Numbered from the stretch's first letter, positions 1 to 9,484 are shown. The stretch: 64,000 nt of DNA from Elusimicrobiota bacterium (GCA_016180425.1 JACPBF010000003.1:51537-115536); one strand, 5' to 3'. The notes: generated by a model not told the origin, from the letters alone. Numbers and translations: made by a program.

Positions 1-378
1 AGAAGGAAGACATTTTAAGGAAAGAGAAACTTCTTTTTTCATTTTTGTTATATAGGGGCTGATCTTAGGCTCTTCTGAAAGAAGGACCGCGTCTATATTC
101 ATAATTTTAATTTTTTTCTTTTTAAAAATCTCAAAAACTTTTTTAAGAAAAACATGGCTGGACGCATTTTTCCAACGAGGATCTTTATTGGAAAAATAAG
201 CGCCAATATCGGAAAGTCCTGCTGCGCCTAGGAGCGCATCCACAATCGCGTGTAAAAGCACATCCGCATCCGAATGACCTTCCAGCCCTTTAGAATAAGG
301 GATCTTAACACCCCCTAAAAATAAAGAGCGTCCTTTTACTAACTTGTGCGCATCATATCCTAAGCCAACTCTTAACAT
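1..378 (-). CDS. ispF: 2-C-methyl-D-erythritol 2,4-cyclodiphosphate synthase (C-terminus off the window)
   Basis: The MEP-pathway enzyme IspF converts CDP-methylerythritol 2-phosphate to the cyclic diphosphate in the cytoplasm. Only the first 126 codons are visible; the family is usually about 155-160 residues, so roughly the last 30 are missing. The start is the ATG at 376-378. It opens with MLRVGLGYDAHKL, which holds the metal-binding Asp and His, followed by LGGVKI and GHSDADVLLHAI, the second characteristic motif. It lies 49 bases downstream of ispD, the usual ispD-ispF pairing. The family assignment is clear from these motifs. Confidence 0.95.
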   Translation of the reverse strand, partial: MLRVGLGYDAHKLVKGRSLFLGGVKIPYSKGLEGHSDADVLLHAIVDALLGAAGLSDIGAYFSNKDPRWKNASSHVFLKKVFEIFKKKKIKIMNIDAVLLSEEPKISPYITKMKKEVSLSLKCLPS

Positions 379-427
379 TTTAATAAAAACAAGTTACCCT
401 CAAGAATCAATTTTGTTGAATCTGGAA

Positions 428-1144
428 TTATAATTGCTCCATTAAAATCGCTTCTGCTAAAATTAAATCTTTAGGGGTTGTGATTTTAATATTTTCATAA
501 GAACCCGGCACAATTTGCACTTTATAGCCTAAAGATTCAGCTAAAGAAGCATCGTCTGTATAACGACTGCGATTTGTTTGAAACTGGGGGTGATTCAAAC
601 TGTGCATCTCTGCCAGAAGGTCTCTCTTAAAAACCTGCGGGGTTTGAGCCAGCCAAGCGCGATCCCGCGGAATGGTTCTTTTAATTTGTAGATTTTCCTG
701 AACCATTTTAATGGTATCTTGAGCAGGAATAGCTAAAATACTCGCTCCTGTCTTAAAAGCCGCTTTAAAGCACTTCTCAATCAATGCGCTGGATACAAAA
801 GGCCGGGCTCCATCGTGAATTCCTACCCACTCGCATTCTTTGGGAAGAACTCTAAAAGCCTTGCGGCTAGAATCCACTCTTTCTTTCCCGCCTTTAACAA
901 TTTTGAAAACTTTTTTAAAACCCCAAGAATGAATTAACCTCTTAAAAATCGCCAAATAAGCTTTAGGCGCAACTACAACGACTCTGTCCAAGATCGTTGT
1001 CTCTTCCAAAACTTTTAAACTCCAATAAAGAAGAGGTTTGCCTAAAATTTCAAGCAGCATTTTAGGCTGGGATTTCCCCATCCTTTTTCCAACTCCAGCA
1101 GCTAAAAGGATTAAAACTTTTTTAGGAACGGTTTTGGAACTCAC
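428..1144 (-). CDS. ispD: 2-C-methyl-D-erythritol 4-phosphate cytidylyltransferase
   Basis: IspD transfers CMP from CTP to methylerythritol 4-phosphate, the third step of the MEP isoprenoid pathway. The 238-residue length is normal. The nucleotide-binding loop is LLAAGVGKRMG (residues 13-23, with K20/R21), then GGKERVDSS near 85-93, HDGARPF at 110-116 and TDDASLAE near 195-203, all standard for the family. The reading frame starts 23 bases inside the end of the upstream PIN/TRAM gene, so the two are probably translationally coupled. Together with ispF it forms the distal end of the long operon that begins at rpsF. Confidence 0.96.
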   Translation of the reverse strand: MSSKTVPKKVLILLAAGVGKRMGKSQPKMLLEILGKPLLYWSLKVLEETTILDRVVVVAPKAYLAIFKRLIHSWGFKKVFKIVKGGKERVDSSRKAFRVLPKECEWVGIHDGARPFVSSALIEKCFKAAFKTGASILAIPAQDTIKMVQENLQIKRTIPRDRAWLAQTPQVFKRDLLAEMHSLNHPQFQTNRSRYTDDASLAESLGYKVQIVPGSYENIKITTPKDLILAEAILMEQL

Positions 1145-2135
1145 CAGCTTGTAAATTCTCTTTAGGCCTTGTAAAAATCATTCTGCCTGCAGAGGTTTGT
1201 AGGATGGTAGAAACAATCACCTCTATTTTTTTGCCAACCAGCCTCCTCCCCTCTTCCACAATCACCATGGTTCCATCATCCAGATAAGCCACTCCTTGAT
1301 CTTTTTCTTTTCCCTCTTTAACCACAAAAATATTCATGACTTCTCCCGGCAAAACCACAGCTTTTAAAGCATTGGCTAAATCATTGATGTTGAGCACCCG
1401 CACCCCTTGCACAGAAGCGATTTTATTTAAATTAAAATCTGTGGTTAAAATCCGGGCTTTTAGATCTTTTGCAAGCTCAACCAGCTTTGCATCCACCTCT
1501 TTAAGTTCAGAAAAATCTTTTTCAAAAACTGTCACAGGGTTTTCTGTCAGCTGCTGCAAATGAGCAATAATATCTAATCCTCTTCTGCCTCTTTGCCTTT
1601 TAATTGGGTCTGCGGAATCTGCTAAAACATGCAGCTCATTTAAAACAAAACGAGGCACCAGCAGCCGACCTACTACGAATCTTGTTTCACAAATATCCGT
1701 AATTCTGCCGTCAATAATAACGGAAGTGTCTAATATAATAATTTCCTGGCCCCGTTTTTTAGCGGTGGGAATAAAAATATTGCGGTCCAGAAGTTCTACC
1801 TCTTCTTTTTTGTGTATTGCCACCACCATGCCTAAATAGGTCAGCAAAACATTAATCAATAAAGAATACCTATGAATCCTGTCATATAAAGTAGCATCCA
1901 CCACCATGTAAGTAATATAATCTATCACCTTTGCGGAAATAAGTCCTAAAATTGAGCCTAGAACTCCTGCTATCAAATTATCCAAAGGGATGCGTTCAAT
2001 AACAATCTCCGCTAAAATCACTAAAAGAGAACAAAGAACGCCGACAAGAATTCCTCTGGCAGTATGAGCGATTTGCAGCCAGCCAATGGTAGGGCCGGCA
2101 ATAATAACTAGAACTCGAATAATCCATCGTATCAT
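1122..2135 (-). CDS. yacL: Membrane-anchored PIN/TRAM domain protein (YacL family)
   Basis: This 337-residue protein matches the YacL family. Residues 1-105 hold about four hydrophobic segments. A PIN-like nuclease fold follows, starting at IILDTSVIIDGRI (acidic residues D136 and D142) with a further acidic site in LTTDFNLNKIA near 235. A TRAM-type beta domain lies near residues 265-325. In Bacillus the order radA-disA-yacL-ispD-ispF is conserved; the same order is seen here without disA. Its start overlaps the radA stop by 4 bases (ATGA). The PIN fold suggests ribonuclease activity, but the substrate is unknown. Confidence 0.88.
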   Translation of the reverse strand: MIRWIIRVLVIIAGPTIGWLQIAHTARGILVGVLCSLLVILAEIVIERIPLDNLIAGVLGSILGLISAKVIDYITYMVVDATLYDRIHRYSLLINVLLTYLGMVVAIHKKEEVELLDRNIFIPTAKKRGQEIIILDTSVIIDGRITDICETRFVVGRLLVPRFVLNELHVLADSADPIKRQRGRRGLDIIAHLQQLTENPVTVFEKDFSELKEVDAKLVELAKDLKARILTTDFNLNKIASVQGVRVLNINDLANALKAVVLPGEVMNIFVVKEGKEKDQGVAYLDDGTMVIVEEGRRLVGKKIEVIVSTILQTSAGRMIFTRPKENLQAGEFQNRS

Positions 2136-3517
2136 AAAGAGTGTGCCTCCTTTGATTTAATCCAACGCACAGCTTCCTCTAAAGTTTCTACTGGAACAAT
2201 TTTTATTTTATGGGAATGAATTTTTTCTTTTAAATTTGCTTTAGGAATCACAGCCCAATCTAAACCTAAACGTTCAGCTTCATTTAAACGATCTTCAATT
2301 CTGGGAACAGATCTTACTTCTCCGCCTAAACCAACCTCTCCAATCAAAAGACCATTGGATGAGATAAAATTGCCATAGGCGCTGGCAATAGCCGAAGCCA
2401 CCCCTAAATCGCTTGCAGGTTCTTTAACCTTAGCTCCTCCAGTCACATTCAAGAAAACATCTTGCGTCTCTAAATGGTAGGAGAGCCTTTTTTCTAACAC
2501 AGCCATCATTAAAAGCGCCCGGTTAAAATCCAAGGAGGTGACCATCCGTCTAGGGATTCCAAAATGAGTTCGGCTGACCAAAGCTTGAATTTCCAACAAA
2601 AGGGGTCTCGAACCTTCCATGGTGCCTACGATCACAGAACCCGGAGCATTGTGTCTTTCACTTAAAAAAATTTGAGATAAATTTGGCACCTCTATTAAAC
2701 CATTTTCTTTCATTTCAAATAGCGCGATTTCGGAAGTAGGGCCAAACCGATTTTTATACACGCGCAAAATACGGTAACTTTGCTGCGGCTCATTTTCAAA
2801 ATAAAGAACTGTATCCACCATGTGTTCCAAAACTTTTGGCCCGGCAAAATCCCCTTCTTTTGTGACATGCCCTAACAAAAACACAGTGATCCTCATGGCT
2901 TTAGCGCAACGCAAAAATTCAGCGCTGCATTCCCGTATTTGCCCTACAGATCCAGGAAGAGAACTGAAATCATTCAAATAGGTTGTTTGAATGGAATCAA
3001 TGATTAAAAAGTCAGGAGACATTTTTCTTACATTTTCTAAAATATTTTCTAAATTGGTTTCAGATAATAAATAAAGATTAGGGGAATAAATACCTAAACG
3101 GTCTGCTCTGGATTTAACTTGTTCTTGGGACTCTTCTCCAGACACATAGAGCACCTTTTTATTTTTTCCCAGATTAGAAGCAATTTCTAAAACTAAAGTG
3201 GATTTGCCAATCCCCGGAGCTCCGCCTAAAAGAATAAGGTTGCCCGGCACAAGACCTCCGCCCACAATACGATCAAATTCAGCAATTCCAGAACTGGTTC
3301 GATTAAATTCGCGCGTAGAAATTTCAGATAAAAGATTTACAGAGGAAGTAAAATCAGTTAAATTTCTATGAGCAAAAGAGCTGGGGGAAGAAACTTTTTC
3401 TTCAGTTAATGTATTCCAATTTCCGCAGTCCGGACATTTTCCCAGCCATTTGAATGAAGAGTATCCGCAGGATTCACAGCGAAAGAGGGTCTTATTCTTT
3501 GAGATTTTAACAGCCAT
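2132..3517 (-). CDS. radA: DNA repair protein RadA (Sms)
   Basis: RadA is a RecA-like DnaB-type helicase that helps branch migration in recombinational repair. The 461-residue protein shows the full architecture: an N-terminal zinc finger (C14, C17, C28, C31), a Walker A loop GGAPGIGKS near 98-106, the RadA-specific KNRFG motif at 255-259, and a C-terminal Lon-like domain with NVTGGAKV and GLGGEVR. Nothing appears degraded. It begins directly after mlaD (stop and start separated by one codon or less) and overlaps yacL by 4 bases, so it belongs to the same long operon. Confidence 0.96.
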   Translation of the reverse strand: MAVKISKNKTLFRCESCGYSSFKWLGKCPDCGNWNTLTEEKVSSPSSFAHRNLTDFTSSVNLLSEISTREFNRTSSGIAEFDRIVGGGLVPGNLILLGGAPGIGKSTLVLEIASNLGKNKKVLYVSGEESQEQVKSRADRLGIYSPNLYLLSETNLENILENVRKMSPDFLIIDSIQTTYLNDFSSLPGSVGQIRECSAEFLRCAKAMRITVFLLGHVTKEGDFAGPKVLEHMVDTVLYFENEPQQSYRILRVYKNRFGPTSEIALFEMKENGLIEVPNLSQIFLSERHNAPGSVIVGTMEGSRPLLLEIQALVSRTHFGIPRRMVTSLDFNRALLMMAVLEKRLSYHLETQDVFLNVTGGAKVKEPASDLGVASAIASAYGNFISSNGLLIGEVGLGGEVRSVPRIEDRLNEAERLGLDWAVIPKANLKEKIHSHKIKIVPVETLEEAVRWIKSKEAHSL

Positions 3518-4903
3518 TTAACGCGCAAAACTAACAAACCCAAAAAGGTAAGCTAGATCCCTATCCTCAAATATAAGGTGAGTGTTTAAATTATATTGAC
3601 GAATTTCAGCAATATCTTCCATGGCTGCTCCCAAATAGACCCAGCGGTTTATTCTATATTTTGCGCCAAGGTTATATTGTGGATTAGAAAATTTTCTCTC
3701 TTGACCAGCTGCCCCCCTAGTTTCATTGCGAGGGAAATCAAAAGCCTGGAGATTAAGTTCAACTTTTCTGTAAGTATCCCCTGAATCTTTATCTTGAATT
3801 GAATTCTTAAAAGGATAATATTTTAATCCAACCCCTGCGCTAGAGCGGATCGCTCCTGCTTCCAGTGTTACATGCCCAAACTCCTTTCCTAAAACCGCAG
3901 TGATCGTATTTTTCTTTTCATAATCTCCAACATTCCTAAACTCATCTTTTCTATCCCCTGCATTATTTATCCCAAGGTAATAATATTTTTTTTCTCTGGG
4001 CTGGAGCCTGATCCCGGCATCTCCATGAGCGCTAGAGGATCCCGGCGCTGCCCTTAACTGAAATTCCCAGAAAGAACGCATCTTAGTAAATCGGGCTAAA
4101 ACATCTTTGGCAGATTCTGCTGTTTGTTTTAAATGGGTCACTGTTTTTTTAACTTCATCTCCCATCTCTTTATCGCTCACAAGTCTGCCCACAGCGCCCT
4201 CTCCACTTTGCACTTTTTGAACCAAATCATCTAATCGTTCTAACAAAGAACGCAATTTAGCAATGGAAGCTTCAATATCTTCTTTCTTAGTAGAAGTTAT
4301 GTGGTGCAAATCACTCGCCATGCCTTTTAAATCCACACTAAATTCATTTAAATTTCGCACCAACTCAGTTAATTCCTGCTTCTGCAAACCAATCGCTGCA
4401 TTTAAAGATGCTGACACAGAACGTAAATTAGCAAAGGTCGCCTTTAAATCATCCCCAATGCCCCCTTTTCCATCCTTACCTTCTACTAAATCTGCCAGAC
4501 GATCCATTAAATCACTAAAAGAGCGAGCCACATCTCCATAAAGAATATCCCCATCTTTTAATCTAGTTTTTTCCGGGCTGCCTGGCTGTAAATCCAAAAA
4601 CTGGGAACCTATGAGACCAATCAGCCTAACTCGAACCCGAGCATTTTCATAAATAGGAACATCGTTATCAATTTTAACTACAACCTTTGCCTGACCTTCA
4701 GCTAATTCAATTTTCTCCACGCGGCCAATTTCTACCCCTGCAATTTTCACAGGACTTTTATTTCTTAAACCTTGCACGTCCTTAAAAATAAAATAAAGTT
4801 TATATCTTTTTTCCAACCTCACGTCGCTTAATTTCATGACCCCAACAATGGAAACAATAAAAGAAAAAAGCACAAAAACTCCAATTTTAGTTTCTATGTT
4901 CAT
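3518..4903 (-). CDS. mlaD: MlaD-type MCE protein with C-terminal beta-barrel-like domain
   Basis: MCE substrate-binding component of an Mla lipid transporter. I place the start at ATG 4903 (MNIETKIGVFVLF); a longer frame begins with TTG at 4936 inside mlaF and lacks a good initiation site. By residue: signal anchor helix 6-24, a single MCE domain about 38-120, a long helical coiled-coil stretch about 125-275, then about 185 residues of alternating polar and aromatic strands ending in LFGFVSFAR, which looks like an outer-membrane beta-barrel. Escherichia coli MlaD (about 180 residues) has no such tail; an MlaD fused to a barrel is known from Veillonella. This suggests an inner-to-outer-membrane bridge. 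No mlaC or mlaB is nearby. Confidence 0.88.
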   Translation of the reverse strand: MNIETKIGVFVLFSFIVSIVGVMKLSDVRLEKRYKLYFIFKDVQGLRNKSPVKIAGVEIGRVEKIELAEGQAKVVVKIDNDVPIYENARVRVRLIGLIGSQFLDLQPGSPEKTRLKDGDILYGDVARSFSDLMDRLADLVEGKDGKGGIGDDLKATFANLRSVSASLNAAIGLQKQELTELVRNLNEFSVDLKGMASDLHHITSTKKEDIEASIAKLRSLLERLDDLVQKVQSGEGAVGRLVSDKEMGDEVKKTVTHLKQTAESAKDVLARFTKMRSFWEFQLRAAPGSSSAHGDAGIRLQPREKKYYYLGINNAGDRKDEFRNVGDYEKKNTITAVLGKEFGHVTLEAGAIRSSAGVGLKYYPFKNSIQDKDSGDTYRKVELNLQAFDFPRNETRGAAGQERKFSNPQYNLGAKYRINRWVYLGAAMEDIAEIRQYNLNTHLIFEDRDLAYLFGFVSFAR

Positions 4904-5660
4904 TGTTTTTGTGCCCTGGAATAGGAATAGGTCCAAAACTTGAACCAGAGATAAATTGCCGCAAAATTGGATTTTTAGAATTTTGAATCTGTTGAGGAGT
5001 TCCTATCTCTAAAATTTTACCCTCATAAAGCATGGCGATTCTATCAGAAATTTTATATGCGGATTTCATGTCATGGGTCACTGCAATCGCTGTGGTTTGA
5101 GTTTCTTTTTTAAGTTTTAAGATCAGGTCATTGATCACATCAGACATCACAGGATCTAGACCTGTGGTGGGTTCATCATAAAGCAAAATTTTGGGATTTA
5201 AAGCTATGGCCCGGGCAATGCCCACTCTTTTTTTCATGCCTCCAGAAAGCTGGGCTGGCTTTAAATTCTCTATTCCAGAAAGACCTACCAAAGAGAGCTT
5301 ATCCTGCACAATTTTTTTAGCTTCATGTTCACTAAATTTTAAAAGATTATAAAGACCAAAAGAAACATTTTCAGCCACAGTTAAAGAGTCAAAAAGTGCT
5401 GCTTCTTGAAACACATATCCTATCATTTTTTGCACTTCTTGTAACTCTTCCTCTTCTAAATGAACAATATCTTTCTGGTCAATAGAAATTTTCCCCTGAT
5501 CTGGTTTAATCAATCCTACAATCTGTTTTAAAAGCACTGATTTGCCTGAGCCTGACCCCCCAATAATAGTTAAAACCTCTCCTTTATCCACCTCAAATGA
5601 AATACCCTGATGCACAATTTTTCTGCCAAAACATTTGAATAAATCAGATATCTGGATCAT
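4887..5660 (-). CDS. mlaF: Mla phospholipid transporter ATP-binding protein
   Basis: ABC ATPase (257 residues) that powers the MCE lipid transporter at the inner membrane. Visible motifs are Walker A GGSGSGKS (34-41), the signature LSGGMKKR, Walker B ILLYDEPTTGLDP and the switch histidine in AVTHDM. MKKR after the signature is typical of the MlaF subfamily. The gene overlaps mlaE by 4 bases and mlaD by about 17 bases, so all three subunits are coupled. Confidence 0.95.
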   Translation of the reverse strand: MIQISDLFKCFGRKIVHQGISFEVDKGEVLTIIGGSGSGKSVLLKQIVGLIKPDQGKISIDQKDIVHLEEEELQEVQKMIGYVFQEAALFDSLTVAENVSFGLYNLLKFSEHEAKKIVQDKLSLVGLSGIENLKPAQLSGGMKKRVGIARAIALNPKILLYDEPTTGLDPVMSDVINDLILKLKKETQTTAIAVTHDMKSAYKISDRIAMLYEGKILEIGTPQQIQNSKNPILRQFISGSSFGPIPIPGHKNNEHRN

Positions 5661-6460
5661 CCGATTCTAAAGGCCACCAGCAAAGCTGTTAAAAAATAAT
5701 CCCCCACTAAGACTAAAACCATGGAGACTACGACTGCAGAGGTCGTGGACTGTCCCACTCCTTCTGCGCCCCCCTCAGTGGTTAAACCTTCATAACAGGA
5801 AATAGTAATAATGATTAACCCAAAAACCACTGCTTTGATTAAGCCGTGCAAAACTTCTCTAATCTGCATGATATAGATTTCATCAAAATAAACATTGGGA
5901 GGAATGCCAAACCTTAAATGAGCAATAAGAAAACCGCCTAAAATTCCAATAAAGTCAGAATAAATCACTAACAAAGGCAGCATCAGCATGGCAGCCAGAA
6001 ACCTGGGAACAGCTAAATATTTTATGGGATTGGTTCCCAAAGTATAAAGCGCGTCAATCTGTTCTGTGACTTTCATGGTGCCTAATTCAGCTGCAACCGC
6101 TGCCCCCACCCTGCCTGCAAAAACAAGGGAAGTTAATACAGGTCCCAACTCTTTACAAATAGAAGCCCCGACTAACCGCCCTACATAAAGAGGTTCGTTA
6201 AAAACTTTAATAAAAGAGTAGCCGGATTGTAAGGCTAAAACCATGCCTGTAAAAAATAGGGTTAGGGATGTAACTGGAAAGGTTCTAGCTCCCATCTCCA
6301 AAAGCTGTAAAAAAACATTTCTACGATTTAAAGGAGCATGAAAAAACCAATAAAAAGTTCTTTTAACTAAAACCACAATCTCGCCGCAGATTTCAGAACT
6401 TCTTAATATCTTTTTGCCAATGTGAGAAAAAAAATTGTTCTGTTTTAAATCAGTATGCAT
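5657..6460 (-). CDS. mlaE: Mla/MCE transporter permease
   Basis: Permease of the MlaE family (267 residues) and partner of the ATPase just downstream. The N-terminus has an amphipathic interfacial stretch (about 30-50), then about five membrane helices. Family motifs include FTGMVLALQSGY, the highly conserved RVGAAVAAELGTM (about 117-129) and EQIDAL, followed by SCYEGLTTEGGAEGVG near the C-terminus. The gene begins one base after alr ends and leads the mlaE-mlaF-mlaD block. Confidence 0.95.
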   Translation of the reverse strand: MHTDLKQNNFFSHIGKKILRSSEICGEIVVLVKRTFYWFFHAPLNRRNVFLQLLEMGARTFPVTSLTLFFTGMVLALQSGYSFIKVFNEPLYVGRLVGASICKELGPVLTSLVFAGRVGAAVAAELGTMKVTEQIDALYTLGTNPIKYLAVPRFLAAMLMLPLLVIYSDFIGILGGFLIAHLRFGIPPNVYFDEIYIMQIREVLHGLIKAVVFGLIIITISCYEGLTTEGGAEGVGQSTTSAVVVSMVLVLVGDYFLTALLVAFRIG

Positions 6461-6461
6461 A

Positions 6462-7631
6462 TCAAACCAAGTCCACCCTACCTACTCTGGATCCTATATT
6501 ACAAAAAATTTCGTAAGCGCTAGTTTGGCAGAGCTCTGCCATCTCCTCTACAGAAATGGTTTCTTTCCCTTGCTCTCCAATTAAAACCACCTCATCCCCA
6601 ACTCTCACCTCCTGGCATTCAGTTACATCCAGCATGGTCATGTCCATGGTGACACGGCCAATAACAGGAACTCTTTTTCCATTTACCAAAACAACTCCTT
6701 TATTAGAAAGAGAACGCCGGTATCCATCCGCATAGCCAAAAGCAGCAGTAGCGATTTTAGAAACTCTTTTTGTAACAAAAGTTCCTAAATAGCTAATGGG
6801 CGTTTTAGCAGGCACTTCTTTTAAAAATACGATCCTGCTTTTCCAACTAAGCACTTTTTTAAGTTTTAATTTTTTTTCTCCCTGAAAAGGATTGATTCCA
6901 TAAAGTGAGATTCCAGGCCTGACTAAACTAAAACGACTTTCTGGATATTTGATGAGCGCCGCGGAATTTGCGCAATGCACATACCGCGCATAAATTTTTT
7001 TTTGAGAAAGAAGAGAGATAAAATTCGTAAAAGTCTCTATTTGAAATTTCGTAAATTTAGGATCTTCCGCTGAACCGGAAAAATGAGTGTAAATTCCTTC
7101 TAATTTTAAAGATGAAAACTCTAAAATTTTCTGAATAAAATCCAGACCATTTTTAATATTCACGCCGATCCTGTTCATTCCAGTGTCCAATTTTGCGTGA
7201 ACCAGAGCGCGCAAGCCGCATTTTATTGCCATTTCCTCACAAGCGCGCGCAGACTCTATGCTTGCCACTGTGATTCTAATCCCATTTTTAATTGCGGTTT
7301 CCAAACTAGAATTTGGAAAAATATTGCCCAGGATCAAAATAGGCGCATTCAAATGAGCTTCTTTTAAAGTCAGCGCCTCTTCTAAAGAAGTAACTCCAAA
7401 AAAACTAGAGCCGCATTCACTTAAACTCTTAGCTACAGGCGCTAACCCATGTCCATAACCATTTGCTTTAACCACAGAAAGAATGGAAACTTTTGGAGAA
7501 ACCAGCCTGCTTAGTTGGAAAAAATTTTCTTTAAGATTTTTATGATTAATTTCTACCCAGGCGGGCCGATGCAAAGAAAGATTGGAATCTAAGGAAAAAG
7601 ATTCAGTCTGCTTCAGGTTCAAGATTCTCAA
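6462..7631 (-). CDS. alr: Alanine racemase
   Basis: PLP enzyme that makes D-alanine for peptidoglycan. The PLP-binding lysine is in VVKANGYGHG (K55 of the long frame), and the catalytic tyrosine region is FGYADGYRR; RPGISLYG and GRVTMDMTMLD are further family motifs. The start is uncertain: the longest frame begins with TTG at 7631 inside the end of dnaB, and another TTG at about residue 20 just before HRPAWVEINH gives the length usual for the family. Neither has a clear ribosome-binding site. It lies between dnaB and mlaE in the operon. Confidence 0.94.
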   Translation of the reverse strand: MRILNLKQTESFSLDSNLSLHRPAWVEINHKNLKENFFQLSRLVSPKVSILSVVKANGYGHGLAPVAKSLSECGSSFFGVTSLEEALTLKEAHLNAPILILGNIFPNSSLETAIKNGIRITVASIESARACEEMAIKCGLRALVHAKLDTGMNRIGVNIKNGLDFIQKILEFSSLKLEGIYTHFSGSAEDPKFTKFQIETFTNFISLLSQKKIYARYVHCANSAALIKYPESRFSLVRPGISLYGINPFQGEKKLKLKKVLSWKSRIVFLKEVPAKTPISYLGTFVTKRVSKIATAAFGYADGYRRSLSNKGVVLVNGKRVPVIGRVTMDMTMLDVTECQEVRVGDEVVLIGEQGKETISVEEMAELCQTSAYEIFCNIGSRVGRVDLV

Positions 7632-8967
7632 AACGAGCGCACTCTTTTAAAAAAATTAGATCAATTTCTCCTAAAGGGCCGTTTCTTTGTTTAGCAATAA
7701 TAAGTTTTGCCTTGCGCAAAAGTTCTTCGTCAGGATCTTTTTTATACATCGCTTCTCTATAAATAAAGCCAACCAGATCCGCGTCTTGTTCCAGGGCGCC
7801 GGATTCGCGCAAATCTGAAAGTTGTGGTTTTCCTTCCCGTCCTCTTTCTTCCGGAGAGCGATTGAGCTGGGAAAGAGCAATAATCGGAACATTTAAATCC
7901 CGCGCCAGACCTTTTAAAGAGCGGGAGATTTCAGCAATTTCATTTTGACGATTTTCCGGATTTTTTCTAGAACCCTGCATCAACTGAAGATAATCAATGA
8001 TGATCAGGGATAACGGAATCCCTTTAGAAGCCAGCTGCGCAGCCATTCTGCGCGCGCTGGAACGCAAAGTAAGGATCGTCATGGCTGAACTAGAATAATC
8101 CAAATAAATCGGCGCTTCCGATAAGAGTTCTGCTTTTCTGGTAATGATTGGCCAATCCGACTTTTTAAAAAAACCTGTTCTTAAACTCTGCAAAGGGATG
8201 GAACTAATGGAACTTAAAAGACGCATGCCAATCTCCTGCTGGCTCATCTCTAATGAAAAAATCGCTACCGGTAGTTTCTTCTTTACAGCCGCATGCAAAG
8301 CTATATTTAAAGCTAACGCGGTTTTTCCCACACCAGGCCTGGCAGCCAGAATCACTAAATTCCCCGGCTGAAAACCAGCAGTCATGTCATCAAAACGCTT
8401 AAATCCGGAAGGCACTCCTGTGACTGTTTCTTTTCTTTGATGCAGAACTTCCAAATTCTCAATCATTTCGTGAATCATATCTGAAAGAGGAGCAAGCCCT
8501 GTCCGTGCCCTTTTATCCGCAATAGAATAGATGAGCCCTTCAGCTTTGTCCAAGAGACTATTCGCCCCTTCATTTTCCTGAAAGCACTCTCCTACCATTT
8601 GCGTGGCTGCGCGAATTAAATCCCGCAAAATCGCTTTTTCCTTAACAATTTCCGCATAATTATCAATATGAGCGGCTGTGGCCACTGTGTTGATCAATTC
8701 CGCAATATACTCTGCCCCTCCCGCTGAACTTAAATAATTCATTGTTCTTAACTCTTCCGCAAGAGTCACAGTATCCACGACCCGATTGTTTAAAGAAAGG
8801 GTTTTAATCACAGAAAAAATTTTTTGATTTTGTTCTTCGTAAAAGCTTTTTTCGTCTAAAAGCTCTAAAGCTCTTTCCAGAGCTTCACGGTCAATCAGCA
8901 TGGAGCCTAAAACTGCTCTTTCTGCTTCTTGAGAGTAAGGAGGGACTTTATCTAATAGTTGTACCAT
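7603..8967 (-). CDS. dnaB: Replicative DNA helicase
   Basis: Hexameric helicase that unwinds DNA at the fork. The 454-residue protein has the N-terminal DnaB domain starting at PPYSQEAERAVLGSML, a linker, and a RecA-like domain with Walker A ARPGVGKTALALN (about 208-220), FSLEMS, LIIIDYLQLM (Walker B) and QLNRSPEER. No intein is present. It follows rplI by 67 bases in the classic rpsF-ssb-rpsR-rplI-dnaB order. The 3' end overlaps the longest alr frame by 29 bases. Confidence 0.97.
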   Translation of the reverse strand: MVQLLDKVPPYSQEAERAVLGSMLIDREALERALELLDEKSFYEEQNQKIFSVIKTLSLNNRVVDTVTLAEELRTMNYLSSAGGAEYIAELINTVATAAHIDNYAEIVKEKAILRDLIRAATQMVGECFQENEGANSLLDKAEGLIYSIADKRARTGLAPLSDMIHEMIENLEVLHQRKETVTGVPSGFKRFDDMTAGFQPGNLVILAARPGVGKTALALNIALHAAVKKKLPVAIFSLEMSQQEIGMRLLSSISSIPLQSLRTGFFKKSDWPIITRKAELLSEAPIYLDYSSSAMTILTLRSSARRMAAQLASKGIPLSLIIIDYLQLMQGSRKNPENRQNEIAEISRSLKGLARDLNVPIIALSQLNRSPEERGREGKPQLSDLRESGALEQDADLVGFIYREAMYKKDPDEELLRKAKLIIAKQRNGPLGEIDLIFLKECARFENLEPEAD

Positions 8968-9034
8968 GATTTCGCAATGCTAGAGGCGCCTTATAAAAAT
9001 AGCGGAACTACCTGGCTTTTGACAGTTTTAAAGT

Positions 9035-9484
9035 TTACGAACTCTTAGGAAGAACTTTAACTTTTAGGGAAGGGGTTACTTGTGAATGGAGTTTAAGAGT
9101 AACCTGATATTCCCCTAACATTTTTATAGGCGCGTCCAAAATAATATTTTTCTTGTCAATAGAAAAACCTTTTTCTAAAAGAGCGTCGGCAATCCCTTGA
9201 GCTGTAATTGAACCGAAAAGATGTTCTTCGCGGCCCGCGTTAGCGTAAAGATCTAATGTAATATTTTGAATTTCTGAGGCAAGGCTCTTTGCCTTTTCTA
9301 AACTTTGTTCTAGCTCAATCTTTCTATTTTTCTTTTCTGATTCCCATCTTTTTAAATTAGCCGGCGTTGCCGGATGAGCTATCTGCCTTGGCAAAAGATA
9401 ATTGCGGGCAAAACCATTTGCCACCTCTTTAACTTCACCGGCAGTTCCTATCTTAACTATATCTTGAAAAAGAATAACTTTCAT
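9035..9484 (-). CDS. rplI: 50S ribosomal protein L9
   Basis: 149 residues, normal for bL9. The N-terminal domain MKVILFQDIVKIGTAGEVKEV and the motif GFARNYLLPRQIA are diagnostic; a long connecting helix (about 45-80) and a C-terminal domain with LFGSITAQGIADAL follow. It stabilises the ribosome near the L1 stalk. It sits between rpsR and dnaB; the 47-base gap to rpsR holds a short inverted repeat (TTCATGCTG near 9502, CAGCATGAA near 9524), possibly a weak attenuator. Confidence 0.97.
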   Translation of the reverse strand: MKVILFQDIVKIGTAGEVKEVANGFARNYLLPRQIAHPATPANLKRWESEKKNRKIELEQSLEKAKSLASEIQNITLDLYANAGREEHLFGSITAQGIADALLEKGFSIDKKNIILDAPIKMLGEYQVTLKLHSQVTPSLKVKVLPKSS

